DNA of 64,000 bases from Sipunculus nudus (GCA_026874595.1 CM049306.1:58658019-58722018); one strand, 5' to 3'; counted from the stretch's first letter, positions 1 through 13,062 are shown. Notes: generated by a model not told the origin, from the letters alone. Made by a program: numbers and translations.

Positions 1-2172
1 TGTTATGTTTTTATGCTAAACGGAGAATGTTATATACGAAAATTTAAGAATAATCATAATCATTAGTACTGGTATAATTGTTAGTTCAAATTTCATTGAT
101 GGTTTTTCTGGAGTTAAGAAAAGAGGTAATGATATATATACAATGGATAATCTTTTCTGCCTTCCCTTTTCACGCAAAAGTAAACTAACATTCGCAATAC
201 AAATACTTGTGACGTTAAGGTCCTTATTATCATCTAACAACCTTGCTAAATTTCAGCTTTAAAGTTCATATAAAAATGTATAGTCATGCACGATACCGTT
301 TTTAATTGGAATTCTCAGAATATTTTTTATTAGATTTGCTATATTAATTAATAATTTAATTGTTGTTTGTTTCGATATTCAAAAATTAAAGATTAAAAAA
401 AAATCATGATATATCTCACATCTAGGCTACAGCAGCATCTTGAAATAAATACATATATTTCCATCTGTTATTACTGTGCATTGGAAAATTGGTCTGCAAC
501 TTCTTTAAAAAAAACAGATAAAAAACTACACAAAACAGATAAAAAAGATACGACTACATCTCTACTCATATATACATGCAGAAATTGGAAATCTTTATCC
601 AAGACGGTGTCTGAGAAATATCGCTCTGAAGATATAATAATCAAATGAAATACTGTTTTGGGTGTTGGGAAGAGTAACTTGTTCTGAAAGCTAAATGATA
701 CGTGAAGTCGTATATTTACAGTGGTATAGCATCAATTATGCATATCTTACTTAAATTTGGTTTCTATAATGCTGAGATATATAATGCATATATAATGATA
801 CTATTCTTAAGTAATATTGACAACGAATTTTTGTGACAAGGTATGCATAGTGATTACATATTTACATATTTAGCTACTTGTTCATAAAATTTCTTTATAA
901 AAATCCATCTTATGAATTTTATACCAAGATCTCTATGAATACATGACAGGATCTTGTTCTCTTTTCACAAATAATCAAATTGAATTTGAGGATTCGAATG
1001 CTTTAACCTCGTCAAACGCAATTATCACTCCTTCCCGTTTTCTTTTTTTCTAAATATAAATTAAGGACATCCCTGACGTCGGCTCCTCCCTTCACAATGA
1101 CTTATTTCTCGCACGTCCGGTCTGACCGGGATGTATCAACTAAGATTAAAAGCACTGGTTAACCTTAAAAGTGTTTCAGCAAACTATTTATTTGATCTAC
1201 TTAAATTGGCCTATTTCGATATCTAACTTATTTTTATTAAAGATAAACCCTTGAACCTTTCATAAAAATAGGCCAGAAAAAGCCGCTCTAACGGGTCACA
1301 GGCTGCTAGTTTTGTTTATATTATTGTGTTTATATTCTTAATGTGGGGCCCACCAATCTCATACATGTGACACAGAGGCGTTATTATCTTTCTTAGCCAT
1401 AATTACCTATTTTACTTTAATATGCACGCAGAGTAAGCCAGAATTCACATAATTATACAGATAAGACAGATGAATAGCTGGCTTTAAATAATGGACACCT
1501 TTTTTTATAACAAAGCACGGCCTTTGTTTTTAACTAATATCCTTATGGCGGTCTTTGAGATGATGCCAGTCTACCAACCTAAATGGAGTGTTTTAAGATT
1601 TAACCGCAGAAGCGCCCAGTTGCGGCCAGTTTTTCACTTAGAATTCAATCGGCCATCAATCACTTCCAGGACTTTTATTGGAGCTTAATTTTACTTTCAA
1701 TCTTGAACGCCCTAGAGGATTCGCCGCTCAGCATAGGCTATCATTAATATTTCTATCCCTTTTGACTATGAAGCAAGTTTGATACAAATAATTATAACAT
1801 GCAGAATCCTCCCCGTGCATTAAATATTCCCATCAAACAAATTGTTGAAGTATGGTTTATCTGAGCACATTATATCAAACTTATTTTATAAATTAAAGCT
1901 TTCGCCAATTTGTTTCATTCCGTATCTAAAACATGCAGCTGCCTTTTTCTCTGTGTGTGTGTTCTTGAAATACGGGTTCTGTTGAATGTTAACAAGATAT
2001 AGGTCTATTCTAATCGAGCGCAAAATAATATTAAAAACAGCTATTTAAAATGATCGTAACAGATGGATCCCGACAAATTACTCAATCTCGTTAGGTAAGC
2101 GTCATGGCCCGTGGGACACTCATTTTTTTCTATGTAAACCCAAATCAATTAATCCATAAAATAAATGAAAAT
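1..2172. other. AT-rich non-coding sequence, no gene recognised
   Basis: No open frame here has recognisable protein content; the short ORFs (for example 406-648 and 1491-1688) have low-complexity translations and no splice-consistent extension that I could see. I see no TIR pair or tandem array. Confidence 0.5.
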
Positions 2173-2342
2173 CAGGGGCGGATCCAGGATTTAGGAAAAG
2201 GAGGGGTCCAACCCGGGAGGACTAGTGAAAACCCTAAGAAAAGGTCCCCAGGTCTGGAAAAGGGGGGGGGGGGGGCCAGGCCGCAAAATTTTGTCGGGGG
2301 GGGGGGGGGGGGGGAGGTCGTTCCACCCTGGATCCGCTTCTA
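2173..2342. mobile_element. hAT-like MITE with long G runs
   Basis: The left end reads CAGGGGCGGATCCAGGAT and the right end, reverse-complemented, reads TAGAAGCGGATCCAGGGT, giving an imperfect ~18-bp terminal inverted repeat around a shared GCGGATCCAGG core. The interior holds G runs of about 14 (from 2262) and more than 20 (from 2296). The CAGNGGCG-type end matches the better-preserved element at 8842-9244, which has an 8-bp target duplication. No convincing duplication flanks this copy, so the hAT label rests on the ends. Confidence 0.6.
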
Positions 2343-5317
2343 AAAATATTAGGTTACTAGCTGATAAACCCGGTTTACCGGGCTTATTACCGGGGTTGGG
2401 GAGATATATTAACTGAGATGTAGAATGATGGTTAATTTTTTATTCTAAAAGTTAACGGAATATATAGGTTTTGAGTGGAAACTGTCTCAATAAGATATGT
2501 ATAAATATGTTTACATATATTTTGTGGAGCTGTCCTCGTTGTAAGAAATTTATACCCCGGTATGTTTACCTTGAAGACCTGGTCAGTGATGATGTTTACA
2601 TTGCGAACCGGAATGAGACGCGGGGGCATTCAGGTTTTCGATGATATTTGACTGGATTCTATCGTTGGACGTAGAAAGATTAGGTTGATGTGAGGAACAC
2701 ATGAAAGAGTTTTTAATTGTACGTTGCAAGGAAACTGTTCCTGAAGGAAGAAACAGTAATATGCATACCTCGTAAGTATATCAAAAGCGGTGCCAACGGA
2801 ACTCCATGCAGAGGGTCCGTATCCCAATTTAAGCCACCGCAACCTTTTTTTCATCGTATCAGACACATTTTGAGGCCTGAAACCCCCGACACCACTCCAC
2901 CCACCCCACGACTGTTCCTGAAATAGGGACCTTGAATTAGGTTTTGTCATTAATCCTCCCCATTTCATAAAGCTAAAAAAGTGTTTTTATCTTTTACTGA
3001 CCACGCACGTGGATGAGATCCTCGTGTAAATGTATAGGCCCGACAGGCTCAAATCCCTCACTGAAAGCAAGCCTTATTCATATAAACAATAGTAGTGTTT
3101 GAGGTTGGGTGACCACGATGCACGCATTCCGGTCATTGCTGACGGCAGTTCGGCTGTGCTCGGTCCAACCTCCGTGCAAGTCAGTAAAAACGGAAAATTC
3201 GATCAAAATTATATGTTCATTAAAATTTATTTATTCTCATATCGCCTATGTCACTGCGGGGATAATAACCTTTAAAATGATGTACGGTACAGTATTGTAC
3301 ACAACGTGGTTTAAGAAAACATTGCGAACAGACCTGAACTGAATTCCTTTTATAAGTATTAGATAAGAAAATACTGACTGCTACTGAATATCTGTGGCAT
3401 ATTTTTATTTAATTTTAACATGCCATTCTAGAATATCATATTTTTGTACATATATATTTATTATTCTCAAAATGTTGTAAGAAGATCCGAATCCCCCCCC
3501 CCCCCGACAGTGTACCATTGTAAACATGCACGCATAAGAGTGAAAGGTGAACCAGGGTTTCCCGCAGGGTGCGTGTGTTTGTGCGTGAGGAGGTAAAAAT
3601 CACGCTGCCTCGTCGAATACGGACTGGATGCATGCATTGTCACCATGGGCGGACTCGATATTTGAGTGAAAATGTCCACAGTGACTGCCTTAAAAATGCA
3701 CGTGAGCGCATTAAAACAAAAATAATTATATAAAACAATATAGTCTGGATTTTTTAATTTTCCCTACATCATAGCAAAGAATATGCTAGGATGTGGGGAA
3801 AATTAAACTAAGATGATGTAGAGATAGGTTACTCATAAAACTGTAAGATTTCAAAATCACATAGTCTGGTCGGACAATTTAAGTTTTATGATTCTGCAAC
3901 CAGATTTTATATAAAGTTTCTCTATAAATTGTGTTTTTCACTTTATCAATGTTTTCTCCTTTTATCCACATGCGTAAATACATTTATCCTCTAGCTAGTC
4001 TATATGCTCCCCGGCTGTCTGGACCAATATAGCATAAATTTATTTTACATATATATGTATATAGAAACACTTGTACATGATATTATATATTTATATATAC
4101 CTAATCAGCTACAACATGACCTGCTGTAAGTGTTGCAAAAGTGTACTGTACATTATCAGGTAGACAAGGTCAAAGAGAGCGTAAAACGTTAATGTTGCTT
4201 ATTTATCTAATTATGATAACATATATGTATGCAAAACGGACTATGTAGACTAACCAGTGCCAACGCCAACAGCTGCCTGTTGTACGTGAATTACTGCATG
4301 CAGGATGTTTCAGTTTATGTTTGTTGCATTATATATACCTGCCCTACCGTGTTTACTTACTGAGGGCATCATGGGTGCAATCTTATTCTAAAGGGTAGTC
4401 ATGACCTTTTATGTTAAATAATACAATCAAGTATTATCCCCAAATTAGCTCAGGTTTAATTTAGAAAAATGTAATTTTAAATTGTATGGTTTTAACAACT
4501 TTTGATATTTTGTAATTATACCTAAATGAAATTAAAATTATTATGTAGTCTACGACATCGGCCGTTTTCTCTGGTTAATTGGTTATATGGGAAATAAAAA
4601 TCTACGAGTGATTTACATGTGCAAAATTATTGTTTTGCAGCCAATAACACTAGCACAAGTATGATTTTCTAAGTTTTGAAACACGCAAGAACAAACGTGA
4701 CTTGCAGAAAACAGGTCACAGTGACCTAATGTTTTACATGCAAGAAGATTTTCTAATGACCTAACCATATTTTACATGAAGTCGAGTGGTTACGATTTGT
4801 GCTTTATAAACGGAAGGCTAGAACTTCTGTTTACGAAAATAAATGCATAAAAACTGAAAAAAATGTAGATGGCACCACCAGTTATGGGCACCTGAAAGGG
4901 TATCCATGATCATCACGCTTACCAAATTAAATGAAATACCAGGTTACAAATACTAGTAAATCTCATTTAAAGTATTAAGTTAAGGTATAAATAAGATGCC
5001 ACAATTGCATTTTCTTAAACTTTTAATGGTCAAGACGTATTTGTACACATGCCACCAAATAATGGCAGCTGGAATGTGGTTGGCATGAAAGCAAAGGGAA
5101 AGAGCAAACAGCTGCCTCCCGAGAAATACACAAAAAACAGAACATGCAGCAGTCTACCACGGTCAGCTCCTGCAACAGAATGAACACCAACTCACCAACA
5201 TCAAAAGGAGCTCCCTGGAAAGAGGCCCAAGATCGATGACAACTGGAAGGCTCGACAAGCTTTAAAAGTGCCCATTCACCTACCTTCTGAAAAAGAATTT
5301 GTGATATCTGCCTTCCT
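2343..5317. other. Non-coding sequence, no gene recognised
   Basis: About 3 kb of AT-rich sequence. A C run lies near 3487-3504. Short ORFs on both strands (for example 2630-2968 minus and 3109-3342 plus) resemble no family I know. The short open stretch at 5049-5183 is also unrecognised. Confidence 0.45.
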
Positions 5318-5338
5318 CTGTGTGTGTGTGTATATATA

Positions 5339-5384
<46 letters not shown>
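5318..5384. repeat. (TG)n/(TA)n microsatellite
   Basis: A short TG tract followed by about 25 TA units. Confidence 0.95.
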
Positions 5385-5386
<2 letters not shown>

Positions 5387-7431
5387 TAACCTAAGGGTAA
5401 ATTTGGTTGTGAAAAGCTCTTTTAACGCCTTCGTGAATGATGTATGAACTTGTTTAAATACAATATGTTTGTTAACACATCAACAGTGTTGAAAAACTGG
5501 AAAAAAATGTAACCTAAGGTGCATGGTAGGTTGCATATATGCGGATAAAGAAAGGTCACTTGTTCCAAAACGCCATTTGCGAAGCTCTGGCTTATTTGAC
5601 TTGCTGCCAGATGCCCTTGTTGAATTTGTTTTGATTATTTTAGCGGGCGCCCACATATTATTAACACGTTGATATAAACAAAATAAGCAGCCCGTTTGCG
5701 GTGATATCCACGTTATCTAGCCTACTTTTTTAATAGCTCCAAGGGATTAGCTTTATAGTTTATAAAGGTCAGATAGGTGACTGCGCCCTTTTAACATCTG
5801 CATCAGCAGCGGCGAACAGCTGTCTTTGAAACAGCTCTGGAAAAATCGCAGGAAAAGGGTTGACAAAACATCGGGTAGGAAAAAAACCGAGAGTTCTGCA
5901 TTCCCAGGCATTACAATTGTAGATCCAGGCCCGGAGTGAGTGCTGGTCACACAATCATACACCCTCACTCCAGGTCCAACCTCTCCATCACTTAATATTC
6001 CAGGGTCTCCAGTCTCGCCTTCAAGTGTGAAACCTTTTTCTGGTTCGCCAAGTGTCTCTCCTATATTGACCCTCACTATGGGTGCTTCTGTAAGGGTTCC
6101 CTGCGATTGAAAGGTGAAAATAGCTTTAAAAAACTACAATGCAGATTCTCCAATTCAGGTTCTAAACGTAGGAAATTAGACATTGGCTCGGATGACCTAC
6201 CAAATTTGCAGTCGAACACTGATCAAAGTGTCAGTCAGATCCTGAATAACGTAAACAACAGTCCATTCGAAACAGAAAATAAAATCAAAATCTGAGACTA
6301 GGTCAGAGGCAGATAAGGAAAATTGGAAGAATCCGCAAACCACTTAGGGTAAAAAAGCGCCACCTGTCCTCGACAAAATAGGTAGATGGTTTAAACATTA
6401 ACTAAAGGCTGTCACTGAAAACAAATTCTAGTTCTAGTTCACAGGGATAACCCCTACCTCAGATTCATTATCAAATAAATGGGTTAATGGCGCTTGTGGA
6501 AAACCTTGATCAAGCACAGCGTTCAAATTCACCACAATGCCAATTATCACTCGGTGATGACGTTTCAGCGTGGGAAAGATGGCTCAGTGTACGTAATGTA
6601 CAGTCTGACCAGGGGTAGCCGTACCAGGGGTACAAATACAGATTGCTACGATGAATGGGTTTGGCAAAAAGTAATTGAGTGCAATCATACCTATCCTTAT
6701 AACTAACAGAGAAACATGATTGACTCTAGTCTCTTTGCTATCGCAAATACGGTTTAATTTTGCATCACCATGTTTTACGGAATTTAAATTGGGAGAACCA
6801 ATTCTAGTTTTGATCAAGACATGCTCAGGGGTCACTAAGGTTATTGTTTAGAACAAGGGAAAATGGAATGCTTTCCTTAAAGAAAAGGTTCTAGGCAAAC
6901 CAGCTTCAAATCCCAAGAACAATTGTCACTGTAGGTATCAAGATTGTATAGAAAACATGACTATATATGCGACAATTATGGTTGCACAAACTGGTCCCAC
7001 AAATCATGCCAAAAAGTGACGACTTTTGGGAAGAGGAAATATACTGTGCACAATGCTTGAAATGATTTGTTTCATGTTTGGAACACGTTGTCGCATTTTT
7101 AAACCATTGTCGACCCCCATATGGTATATAGCTAGACTACAGTTATAGAAATAAATACGATAGGCGTAGACTTAAATAATTTAGGTATATTAGGTATAGA
7201 GACTTCATTTGGATCTAATTTTTCAGTCAGATTTATTTCTTAGTTTAGAAGGATGATATTATGTTAGGGGGACCATCATATATTATAGGAAGTTTATGTT
7301 GTTATGGCAACAGGTGAAGTATTAATAATAAAACTATTGTGTTTTGTAGTTGTAGTACTTGGTATGTATTATGAGAATGAAAGAGAGGTAGTAAACGTTT
7401 AAGTTAGTAAGTTGCAATGATGCAACAAATA
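5385..7431. other. Unassigned sequence with coding-like fragments
   Basis: Several stretches look more protein-like than their surroundings, including 5753-6076 (minus), 6107-6295 (plus, with a KRRKLDIG basic patch) and about 6494-6625 (plus, with LVENLDQAQRSN in one frame). None is recognisable, they are not in one frame or on one strand, and no clear splice sites join them. They may be remnants of an old transposon ORF. Confidence 0.3.
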
Positions 7432-7618
7432 CAATAAAACCTCACCTATCGACCGCCTTTGTTTTGGCGACCAGCTCTAAATAGCGACCACCTGTTCAAG
7501 ATTCCGAGTCTTTCTCTTTTTTTATGCTCTTTATATGACCTCGCTTAGATGACCACCTCGAAAAATGTGACCACGTTATCGAGGTCCGGTTAGTGGTCCT
7601 AATTTTGAAGTTTGACTG
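7432..7618. mobile_element. Tc1/mariner-type MITE (TA-flanked), short form
   Basis: The left end is CAATAAAACCTCACC and the right end, reverse-complemented, is CAGTCAAACTTCAA. Both ends are flanked by TA (7430-7431 and 7619-7620). The interior carries GACCACC/GACCGCC motifs shared with the larger TA-flanked element at 56343-57815, so both belong to one MITE group. No coding capacity. Confidence 0.65.
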
Positions 7619-7724
7619 TATGTGATTTGCCTCATTGATATGAACCACACATGTTTGTACGCTGACACTTTACAAATGTTTTTGTAACTTTGATACTTTG
7701 ATAATAATGATATATTCAATAATG

Positions 7725-7771
7725 ATTATTTTTTACTGGCCATTGCTTATCAGCTGTGATGAATAACATAC

Positions 7772-7830
<59 letters not shown>

Positions 7831-8690
7831 TCTTATAATCACCGCAAAGTGCTTTGTCAATTCAAACAACACTGTTGTCCTTCATTTATTTTAAACCAGG
7901 TTTATAGCAATTCTAGAAGTGTTCATTCTATATCACTGAAAGTGCTTGAATATAGAATATAATGTTTTGCAGTAATATAATTTTAGGTTTACACATTACA
8001 AATGTATTTATTTAATCAAATTCATGTAAATATTGATTTTTTTCCCAGCCAATGATTATCAGCTGTGATGAATTATATGCACAACATACATACATATATA
8101 TGTGTGGGTGTGTAATTAAGATTGTTTAGTCTTCACTGCAAAGTGTTGCTTTTATGTATTCAAATATTTTTAAAGTAAGTTTATAGCAATTCTGCAACTT
8201 CTATATGATTTGAATTGCTTTAATGTAATATCTCTGACAGTTCTTGAATATAATTTATTGCTCCCCCTCCCCCCCCCCCCCTATTAACAGATTTATTTTG
8301 ATTTTCATCTTTCAAGAAGAGAAAATAATACAATTTTGATCAGATTTCCTTTGTTATGTTTTGCTTTTACCTGTTTAGCAAAAAAAAAAAAATCTGTTAT
8401 TTTTAAGCTTTTCTCTAACATCATATGATGTTTTATCGAAACATACAAAAAAGGTGAAAATAAAATATTGCCCGCCTGCACGGATACTGAAAAAAGTGCC
8501 TGACAACAATGCATTATTTTAGTCTAATGTGTTTAATATTTATACCATTCACTTATTTTAAAAGTAAATTTAAAGCAATTCTGCAAGTTCTGTAATTACA
8601 TTAATTCAAGCACTTCCCATGATATTATGTCATGGGAAGTACTTCGCTTGAATATAATATCCCTGACAGTGCTTGAAAATAGTTATAACT
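7725..8690. repeat. Three diverged tandem copies of a ~310-bp unit, with a (TA)n tract
   Basis: The block CTTATCAGCTGTGATGAAT with a following CACAACATA occurs near 7747 and, changed, near 8056. The block TTTATAGCAATTCT recurs near 7900, 8170 and (as TTTAAAGCAATTCT) 8570, each followed about 60-90 bp later by a CTTGAATATA or CTTGAAAATA motif. A (TA)n microsatellite fills 7777-7828 in the first copy, and a C run precedes 8281. Confidence 0.6.
8612..8640. repeat. Perfect 11-bp inverted repeat
   Basis: ACTTCCCATGA and TCATGGGAAGT are exact reverse complements separated by 7 nt. The hairpin lies in the third diverged unit of the 7.7-8.7 kb tandem block and is absent from the other two units. Confidence 0.8.
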
Positions 8691-8841
8691 TGTTTTCTGT
8701 TAGATTGATTTATTTATGTTTGACTGCCTCTTCTTTGTGTATTATGACTATTGAAATGATTTCGGCCTATGATAGTAAACATAATGAAACAATGATCAAA
8801 ATGTACTGGGTTTTTTTCTGGTTTTTTTTTATGCTAATGCA

Positions 8842-9244
8842 CAGTGGCGGAGATGACTCACAAGGGTGGGGGGGGGGGGGGGGCAGGCATGGAGGGTAGT
8901 CAAAATTAGGATAAAACAGACATGTTTATACATATACCTTTTATTGTCTGTGTGACACATCAAATATATACCAATTAAGTATAATATTTTAATAAATAAG
9001 GTATATGTTACTTCTAAACCATTTAGATATAAATATATAATAGTAAAATCATAAATGGAACCAAAGTCTATAATGATATTTATTTATATATTTCATTTGA
9101 AATATATAAATATTATTCTCTGAATAGTGTGTGTGTGTGGGGGGGGGGGGGATGATTACATTGACCATCGATCCCCTCTTGCCAAAAAGTGTGTGTGTGT
9201 GGGGGGGGATATATACCCCCATCCCCCCTATATTGACGCCTCTG
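8842..9244. mobile_element. hAT-type MITE with 8-bp target site duplication
   Basis: The element begins CAGTGGCGGA and ends GACGCCTCTG (reverse complement CAGAGGCGTC), a short imperfect terminal inverted repeat. It is flanked by the exact 8-bp duplication CTAATGCA at 8834-8841 and 9245-9252. An 8-bp duplication with CAG...CTG ends is characteristic of hAT elements. The interior is AT-rich with two G runs next to (TG)n tracts. No ORF, so it is non-autonomous. Confidence 0.8.
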
Positions 9245-9252
9245 CTAATGCA

Positions 9253-10358
9253 GTTCTAACTCGATCTCCTGCAAAAATAATCTTAGTCAAAGAGACAGGA
9301 TATAGAAGGCTTTTATTTTTTACAATAGTATACAAAGACCACGTTAATTAGCTTAATTGATTTAATATCAATGTTTATGAAATAAACATTTAAAAATAAC
9401 AAAAATTAATTTAAAAGGCCAATGCGAGTCCTCGAGAATTATTAAAAACACAGCTTTCGTTAATAATCAATTTTAATGTAGTTATAATTAAGACAGAAGA
9501 CATATTAAGGAAGGTTGGCGTATGTCCGCTATGTGTTCCGTGCTTTATTAGCACGGGCCCGCGTGCGGACCCGCGTTTAGGGCGATCCATGGTTTCCTAA
9601 CCAGCTAACAGAACACAGCGGTCCGTTTGATCCAGCTCGCGCCTGTTTCTCCGGTTTATCGCCTGACGTCATAAAGAAAACCTGTTAGAGGTAGGTAGAC
9701 ACTGTGCAACGACAAGCAGACCAAATAAAAGCGTCGTAAATTCTGCAGGATTAAGCTGCTGTTAAGTTTGTTGACATTTACTCTAACTTGTGATCTTGCA
9801 GACGTGCATGACACTGTTATCAAATGGGTGAGCGATATTAAGGCAATGAACCCGGAATTTCCCCTAAATTGTCATAGCTTAAGGAACCCCTTCAACGGTG
9901 AACAGTTCTACTTCTATTACAATTCTCTTACTCTTAGACATGCCACTTGTGTTAACAAAAAACGGTTTTTATATTTCGGAGTGATGGGGTCATTCCGGTG
10001 TAACGTATAGTATTAGTAGGTCCCAATACTGGTGTCCGCATGTTTTTCCGGGATAGATTTTCATACAAGTGAAGCAGTGTAAACCTTTTATGGTCCTAAG
10101 GTTGTAGGAGCGGAGCGACTATAAAATCCGTCCTACTGGTTGGATATCCAACATACTAAAGAGGGCGACAATTTGAAGGGGATAGAGAAAAACTGGGGTG
10201 CAGTTTTTTATGGGGTTTCACATAAAGAATTAATAAATATTTGTTTGCTTTATGACTGTTGCCCTTGATACTACCTACATTTGCGGTCCTCTACTGATGT
10301 CCTGTTGCAGTGTAACCTGAGAGAGAAATGCAATTAATAGTATATATACATGCAAACA
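9253..10358. other. Unassigned sequence, locally GC-rich
   Basis: Around 9510-9660 the sequence becomes richer in CpG and GC than its surroundings. An 80-codon ORF follows (9768-10010, plus), with a translation that includes FNGEQFYFYYNSLTLRHA and resembles nothing I know. It has no homolog I can name and could equally be chance. Confidence 0.35.
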
Positions 10359-10359
10359 C

Positions 10360-10440
10360 AGTAGGAATTGACGGGAGTCGAACCACCGACCGCTCTCATG
10401 GGTGTCCTCTTAGCCATCCACTGCGCCGTGAAGAGTTTGA
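10360..10440 (-). mobile_element. tRNA-derived SINE head or tRNA-like remnant
   Basis: On the minus strand a B-box-like GGTTCGACTCC (complement of 10374-10384) lies about 25-30 bp downstream of an A-box-like TGGCTAAGAGGA (complement of about 10405-10418). This spacing fits an internal RNA polymerase III promoter. I could not fold a full cloverleaf with a convincing acceptor stem, so a SINE head or decayed tRNA pseudogene fits better than a working tRNA. Confidence 0.5.
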
Positions 10441-10975
10441 TACCAGTTCCTGAAATCCAGGGCTTTTTAAATGTAAGCTACAAGTGTTGCCCTCTGTAAG
10501 CAGTCATAGTCATTATTTGAGCATAGAATGCATGGTAGATGTGACGTCAGCTGTAATGTGTGAATATAATTAACCTAGAGGTCAAAGTTTAGAGGTTTGG
10601 CAAAAGTTAGACAGGGGGGCCACTCGAGGAGAGAAAATATGGGTGGCATTGCATGGTAACAATATTATTGTGACTGACATTGTGTAGGGTGTATATATCG
10701 AGAGGAAATTTATAATATGAATACCTGTTAAACATATATACATTAGATGTGCAATAATAAAACAGAACGACAAAATATATGGATTTATGTTTGATATATG
10801 GTAAAATGACCCAGATGGTGTGAATGAAAGGGAGTTTGTGAAAATGATGATGAGTTTTTACGGACTGGCTTTCATTACGTAATTTGTATTAATTAGCTGG
10901 AGTATGAATGGTGTGACGTGTGAAGTGGTTGCCCCTGAGGGAGTGGTTTGTGGATTATGAAAAGTTGCACAGGTA

Positions 10976-12092
10976 ATGCAAAGTACAGGTGAACGTGAAA
11001 GTGGTAACAGTATATCTTGTGCCGTCATCATGGAAGGTACACCCTGTGATAGTGGCACATGTTCCCCAGAAAAAACAAGAAAAAGAAAGCCTGAAACAGA
11101 AGCAAAGAAACAAGAGAGTAAGATAAAAAATACAAAATTAACAGCAGCAAAATCATCCAAAAGTGTAAATAAAAAAGATGCTGAAACTTCATATACGTAC
11201 AGCCATGGGAGCTACCAGCGAAATCGAAATGAGATATTTGTAGACTTAGAATCTTTAACCTACACAAAACTTGTGAGAAAAATATTTATCTGCAAAGATG
11301 TAACAATACAATGGTTATTTGACCATGAATTGATTGTAAAGAGCCGTGCTTGTCCAATATGCAATGACAGCATGAAATTAGTAAGTGTTGCAGAGGACTA
11401 CAGCAGTGATTTAGTGAGATGGCGCTGCCGAAAAAAGCTACCACGACATGACCAGAAATTATCCATAAGACATGGGTCATGGTTCGACCAGTCCAACCTC
11501 ACTCTAGAGGAGATATTACAACTGACATTTTTGTGGAGCATGAGTTTATCGCAACAGCAAATTCTGAGAGAGCTGGAGTGCAGTTGGAACACCGTTGTCG
11601 ATTGGTGTTCTTTTGCACGTGAAGCGTGCGAAGAAAGTCTCATCAGGGACTCAGAGAGTGGCAGTCAAATCGGTGGAGACGGCATAATTGTAGAAATTGA
11701 TGAATCAAAATTTTCAAAAAGAAAATATCATTGTGGGCATGCAGTGAAGGGGGGGTGGGTGTTTGGAGGACGTGAGAGAGATGATAAATTGAAAGTGTTT
11801 ATGTTTGCCGTACCTGACCGAACGCAAGAAACTGATTCCATTAATACTGAAACATATTGCAAAGGGCTCCATAATTATATCAGACTGTTGGGCGGCATAT
11901 AAATGTTTAGGTGAGCACGGTTATACCCACCAAACTGTCAAACTTGGAGTTAAGAGTGCCCATCTGCAGAGTTATATATCTGTGTTTCTATGGAAACAAC
12001 AGAATGTACAGAAGAACATGTTTGTTGAGTTCCTGAAATCTGCACGATCTATATATAATGGGTCATGTGGGAAATCCTCGTGTAAATACTGT
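10976..12092 (+). pseudogene. Merlin-type (ISXO2/IS1595-like) DDE transposase, broken
   Basis: The first part (10976 to about 11840) starts at ATG and has a Lys-rich N-terminus, then a CPIC...WRCR pair of Cys motifs (about residues 125-150) typical of the zinc-binding region of ISXO2-like transposases. Next comes a helical region, then the catalytic-core signature IDESKFSKRK (about residue 240) with GGWVFGGRER and AVPDRTQE. The frame then shifts by one: the second part (to the stop at 12092) continues with GSIIISDCWAAYKCLGEHGY, holding the second catalytic Asp. After THQTV the family normally has an N/E-containing stretch before HLQSY; here KLGVKSAHLQSY follows directly, so the third acidic residue appears deleted. 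I see a dead copy with a frameshift and an internal deletion. The family is known in eukaryotes as Merlin DNA transposons with TIRs; I did not find its TIRs. Confidence 0.8.
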
Positions 12093-12229
12093 TAATATTG
12101 TATGACCCGGATTATAGATAAGAAGATTTAGTTAAGGTAAGTGAAATATAATGTTGATGATAATACTGACGACATAGAAATGAGAGTGAACAAATAAAAT
12201 ATATCAGGTTTACTATTAATATAAATAGA

Positions 12230-12720
12230 ATGGGGGCTGCCGCTCCAACACCCCCGCTAAAGACAGTAAATGTAAGAGAGTAGAACGAAATAGAAATGAT
12301 AAATCACAAATAGTAAATATAAGACATATAAATGTATTTGAATATAATGGGGGCTGCCGCCCCCACACCCCCGCTTAAGACGGTAAATAAAAGAGAGTGG
12401 AACGAAATAGAAATGATAAATGACACATAGTAAATATAAGATATAAAATGTATATGAATATAATGGAGGCTGCTGCCCCCACACCCCCGCTAAAGACAGT
12501 AAATGAATGAGAGTAGAACTAAATAGAAATGATAAATCACACATAGTAAATATAAGATATAAAATGTATATGAATATAATGGAGGCTGCTGCCCCCACAC
12601 CCCCGCTAAAGACAGTAAATGAAAGAGAGTAGAACGAAATAGAAATGATAAATGACACATAGTAAATATAAGATATAAAATGTATATGAATATAACACCC
12701 CCGCTAAAAGAGTGTGTAAA
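12230..12720. repeat. Minisatellite, ~116-bp unit, four full copies plus one truncated
   Basis: The unit beginning TGGGGGCTGCCGC (or TGGAGGCTGCTGC) starts at 12231, 12348, 12464 and 12580, a period of 116-117 bp. Each contains ACACCCCCGCTAAAGA and AGTAAATATAAGA. A fifth copy near 12693 is truncated at its left. The array starts about 140 bp after the transposase remnant. Open frames on the minus strand through it are a by-product of the repeat. Confidence 0.9.
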
Positions 12721-13057
12721 TGAGAGAGTAAAACGAGAATTGGCGCGTCGCCCCCTTGTTGCGCATGTTATCCGTCCCGTATGTGAGTAGTGTGACGTAG
12801 ACAAAGCATGTGTACACATGAGGCGAGGAATGAACATGACTGCGTTCATGAAACAGCTTGTCAGCGTTCTGAGGAGATTTAGACACATAATATCAGAGAA
12901 CATGTCTGTGGAACGTGAATAAGGTAGATAATGCCATTCATGACCTTCTAAATAGTCGCCTGAATGATGTAAGACGTGTTAGATGAGCCTTGGTCGTGGC
13001 GTGTGTAGTCAGGTGATGACTGTCCAGGTAAGACGGATTCTCTAGTTTGGCCGTAGG
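12721..13057. other. Short unassigned spacer
   Basis: Locally GC-richer sequence (for example 12740-12785) between the minisatellite and the poly-T tract. No gene or terminal repeat seen. Confidence 0.4.
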
Positions 13058-13062
13058 AGCTA

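Noticed and set aside
5753-6076. 107-codon minus-strand ORF with Gly/Glu-rich start
   Set aside because: No recognisable domain, no splice context, and it lies in sequence with protein-like scraps on both strands.
7756-7962. ORF with an Ile/Tyr run
   Set aside because: The run is a (TA)n microsatellite in translation.
12257-12903. Two overlapping minus-strand ORFs of 133 and 137 codons
   Set aside because: They are open only because a ~116-bp minisatellite lacks stops in those frames; the peptide simply repeats with the DNA unit.
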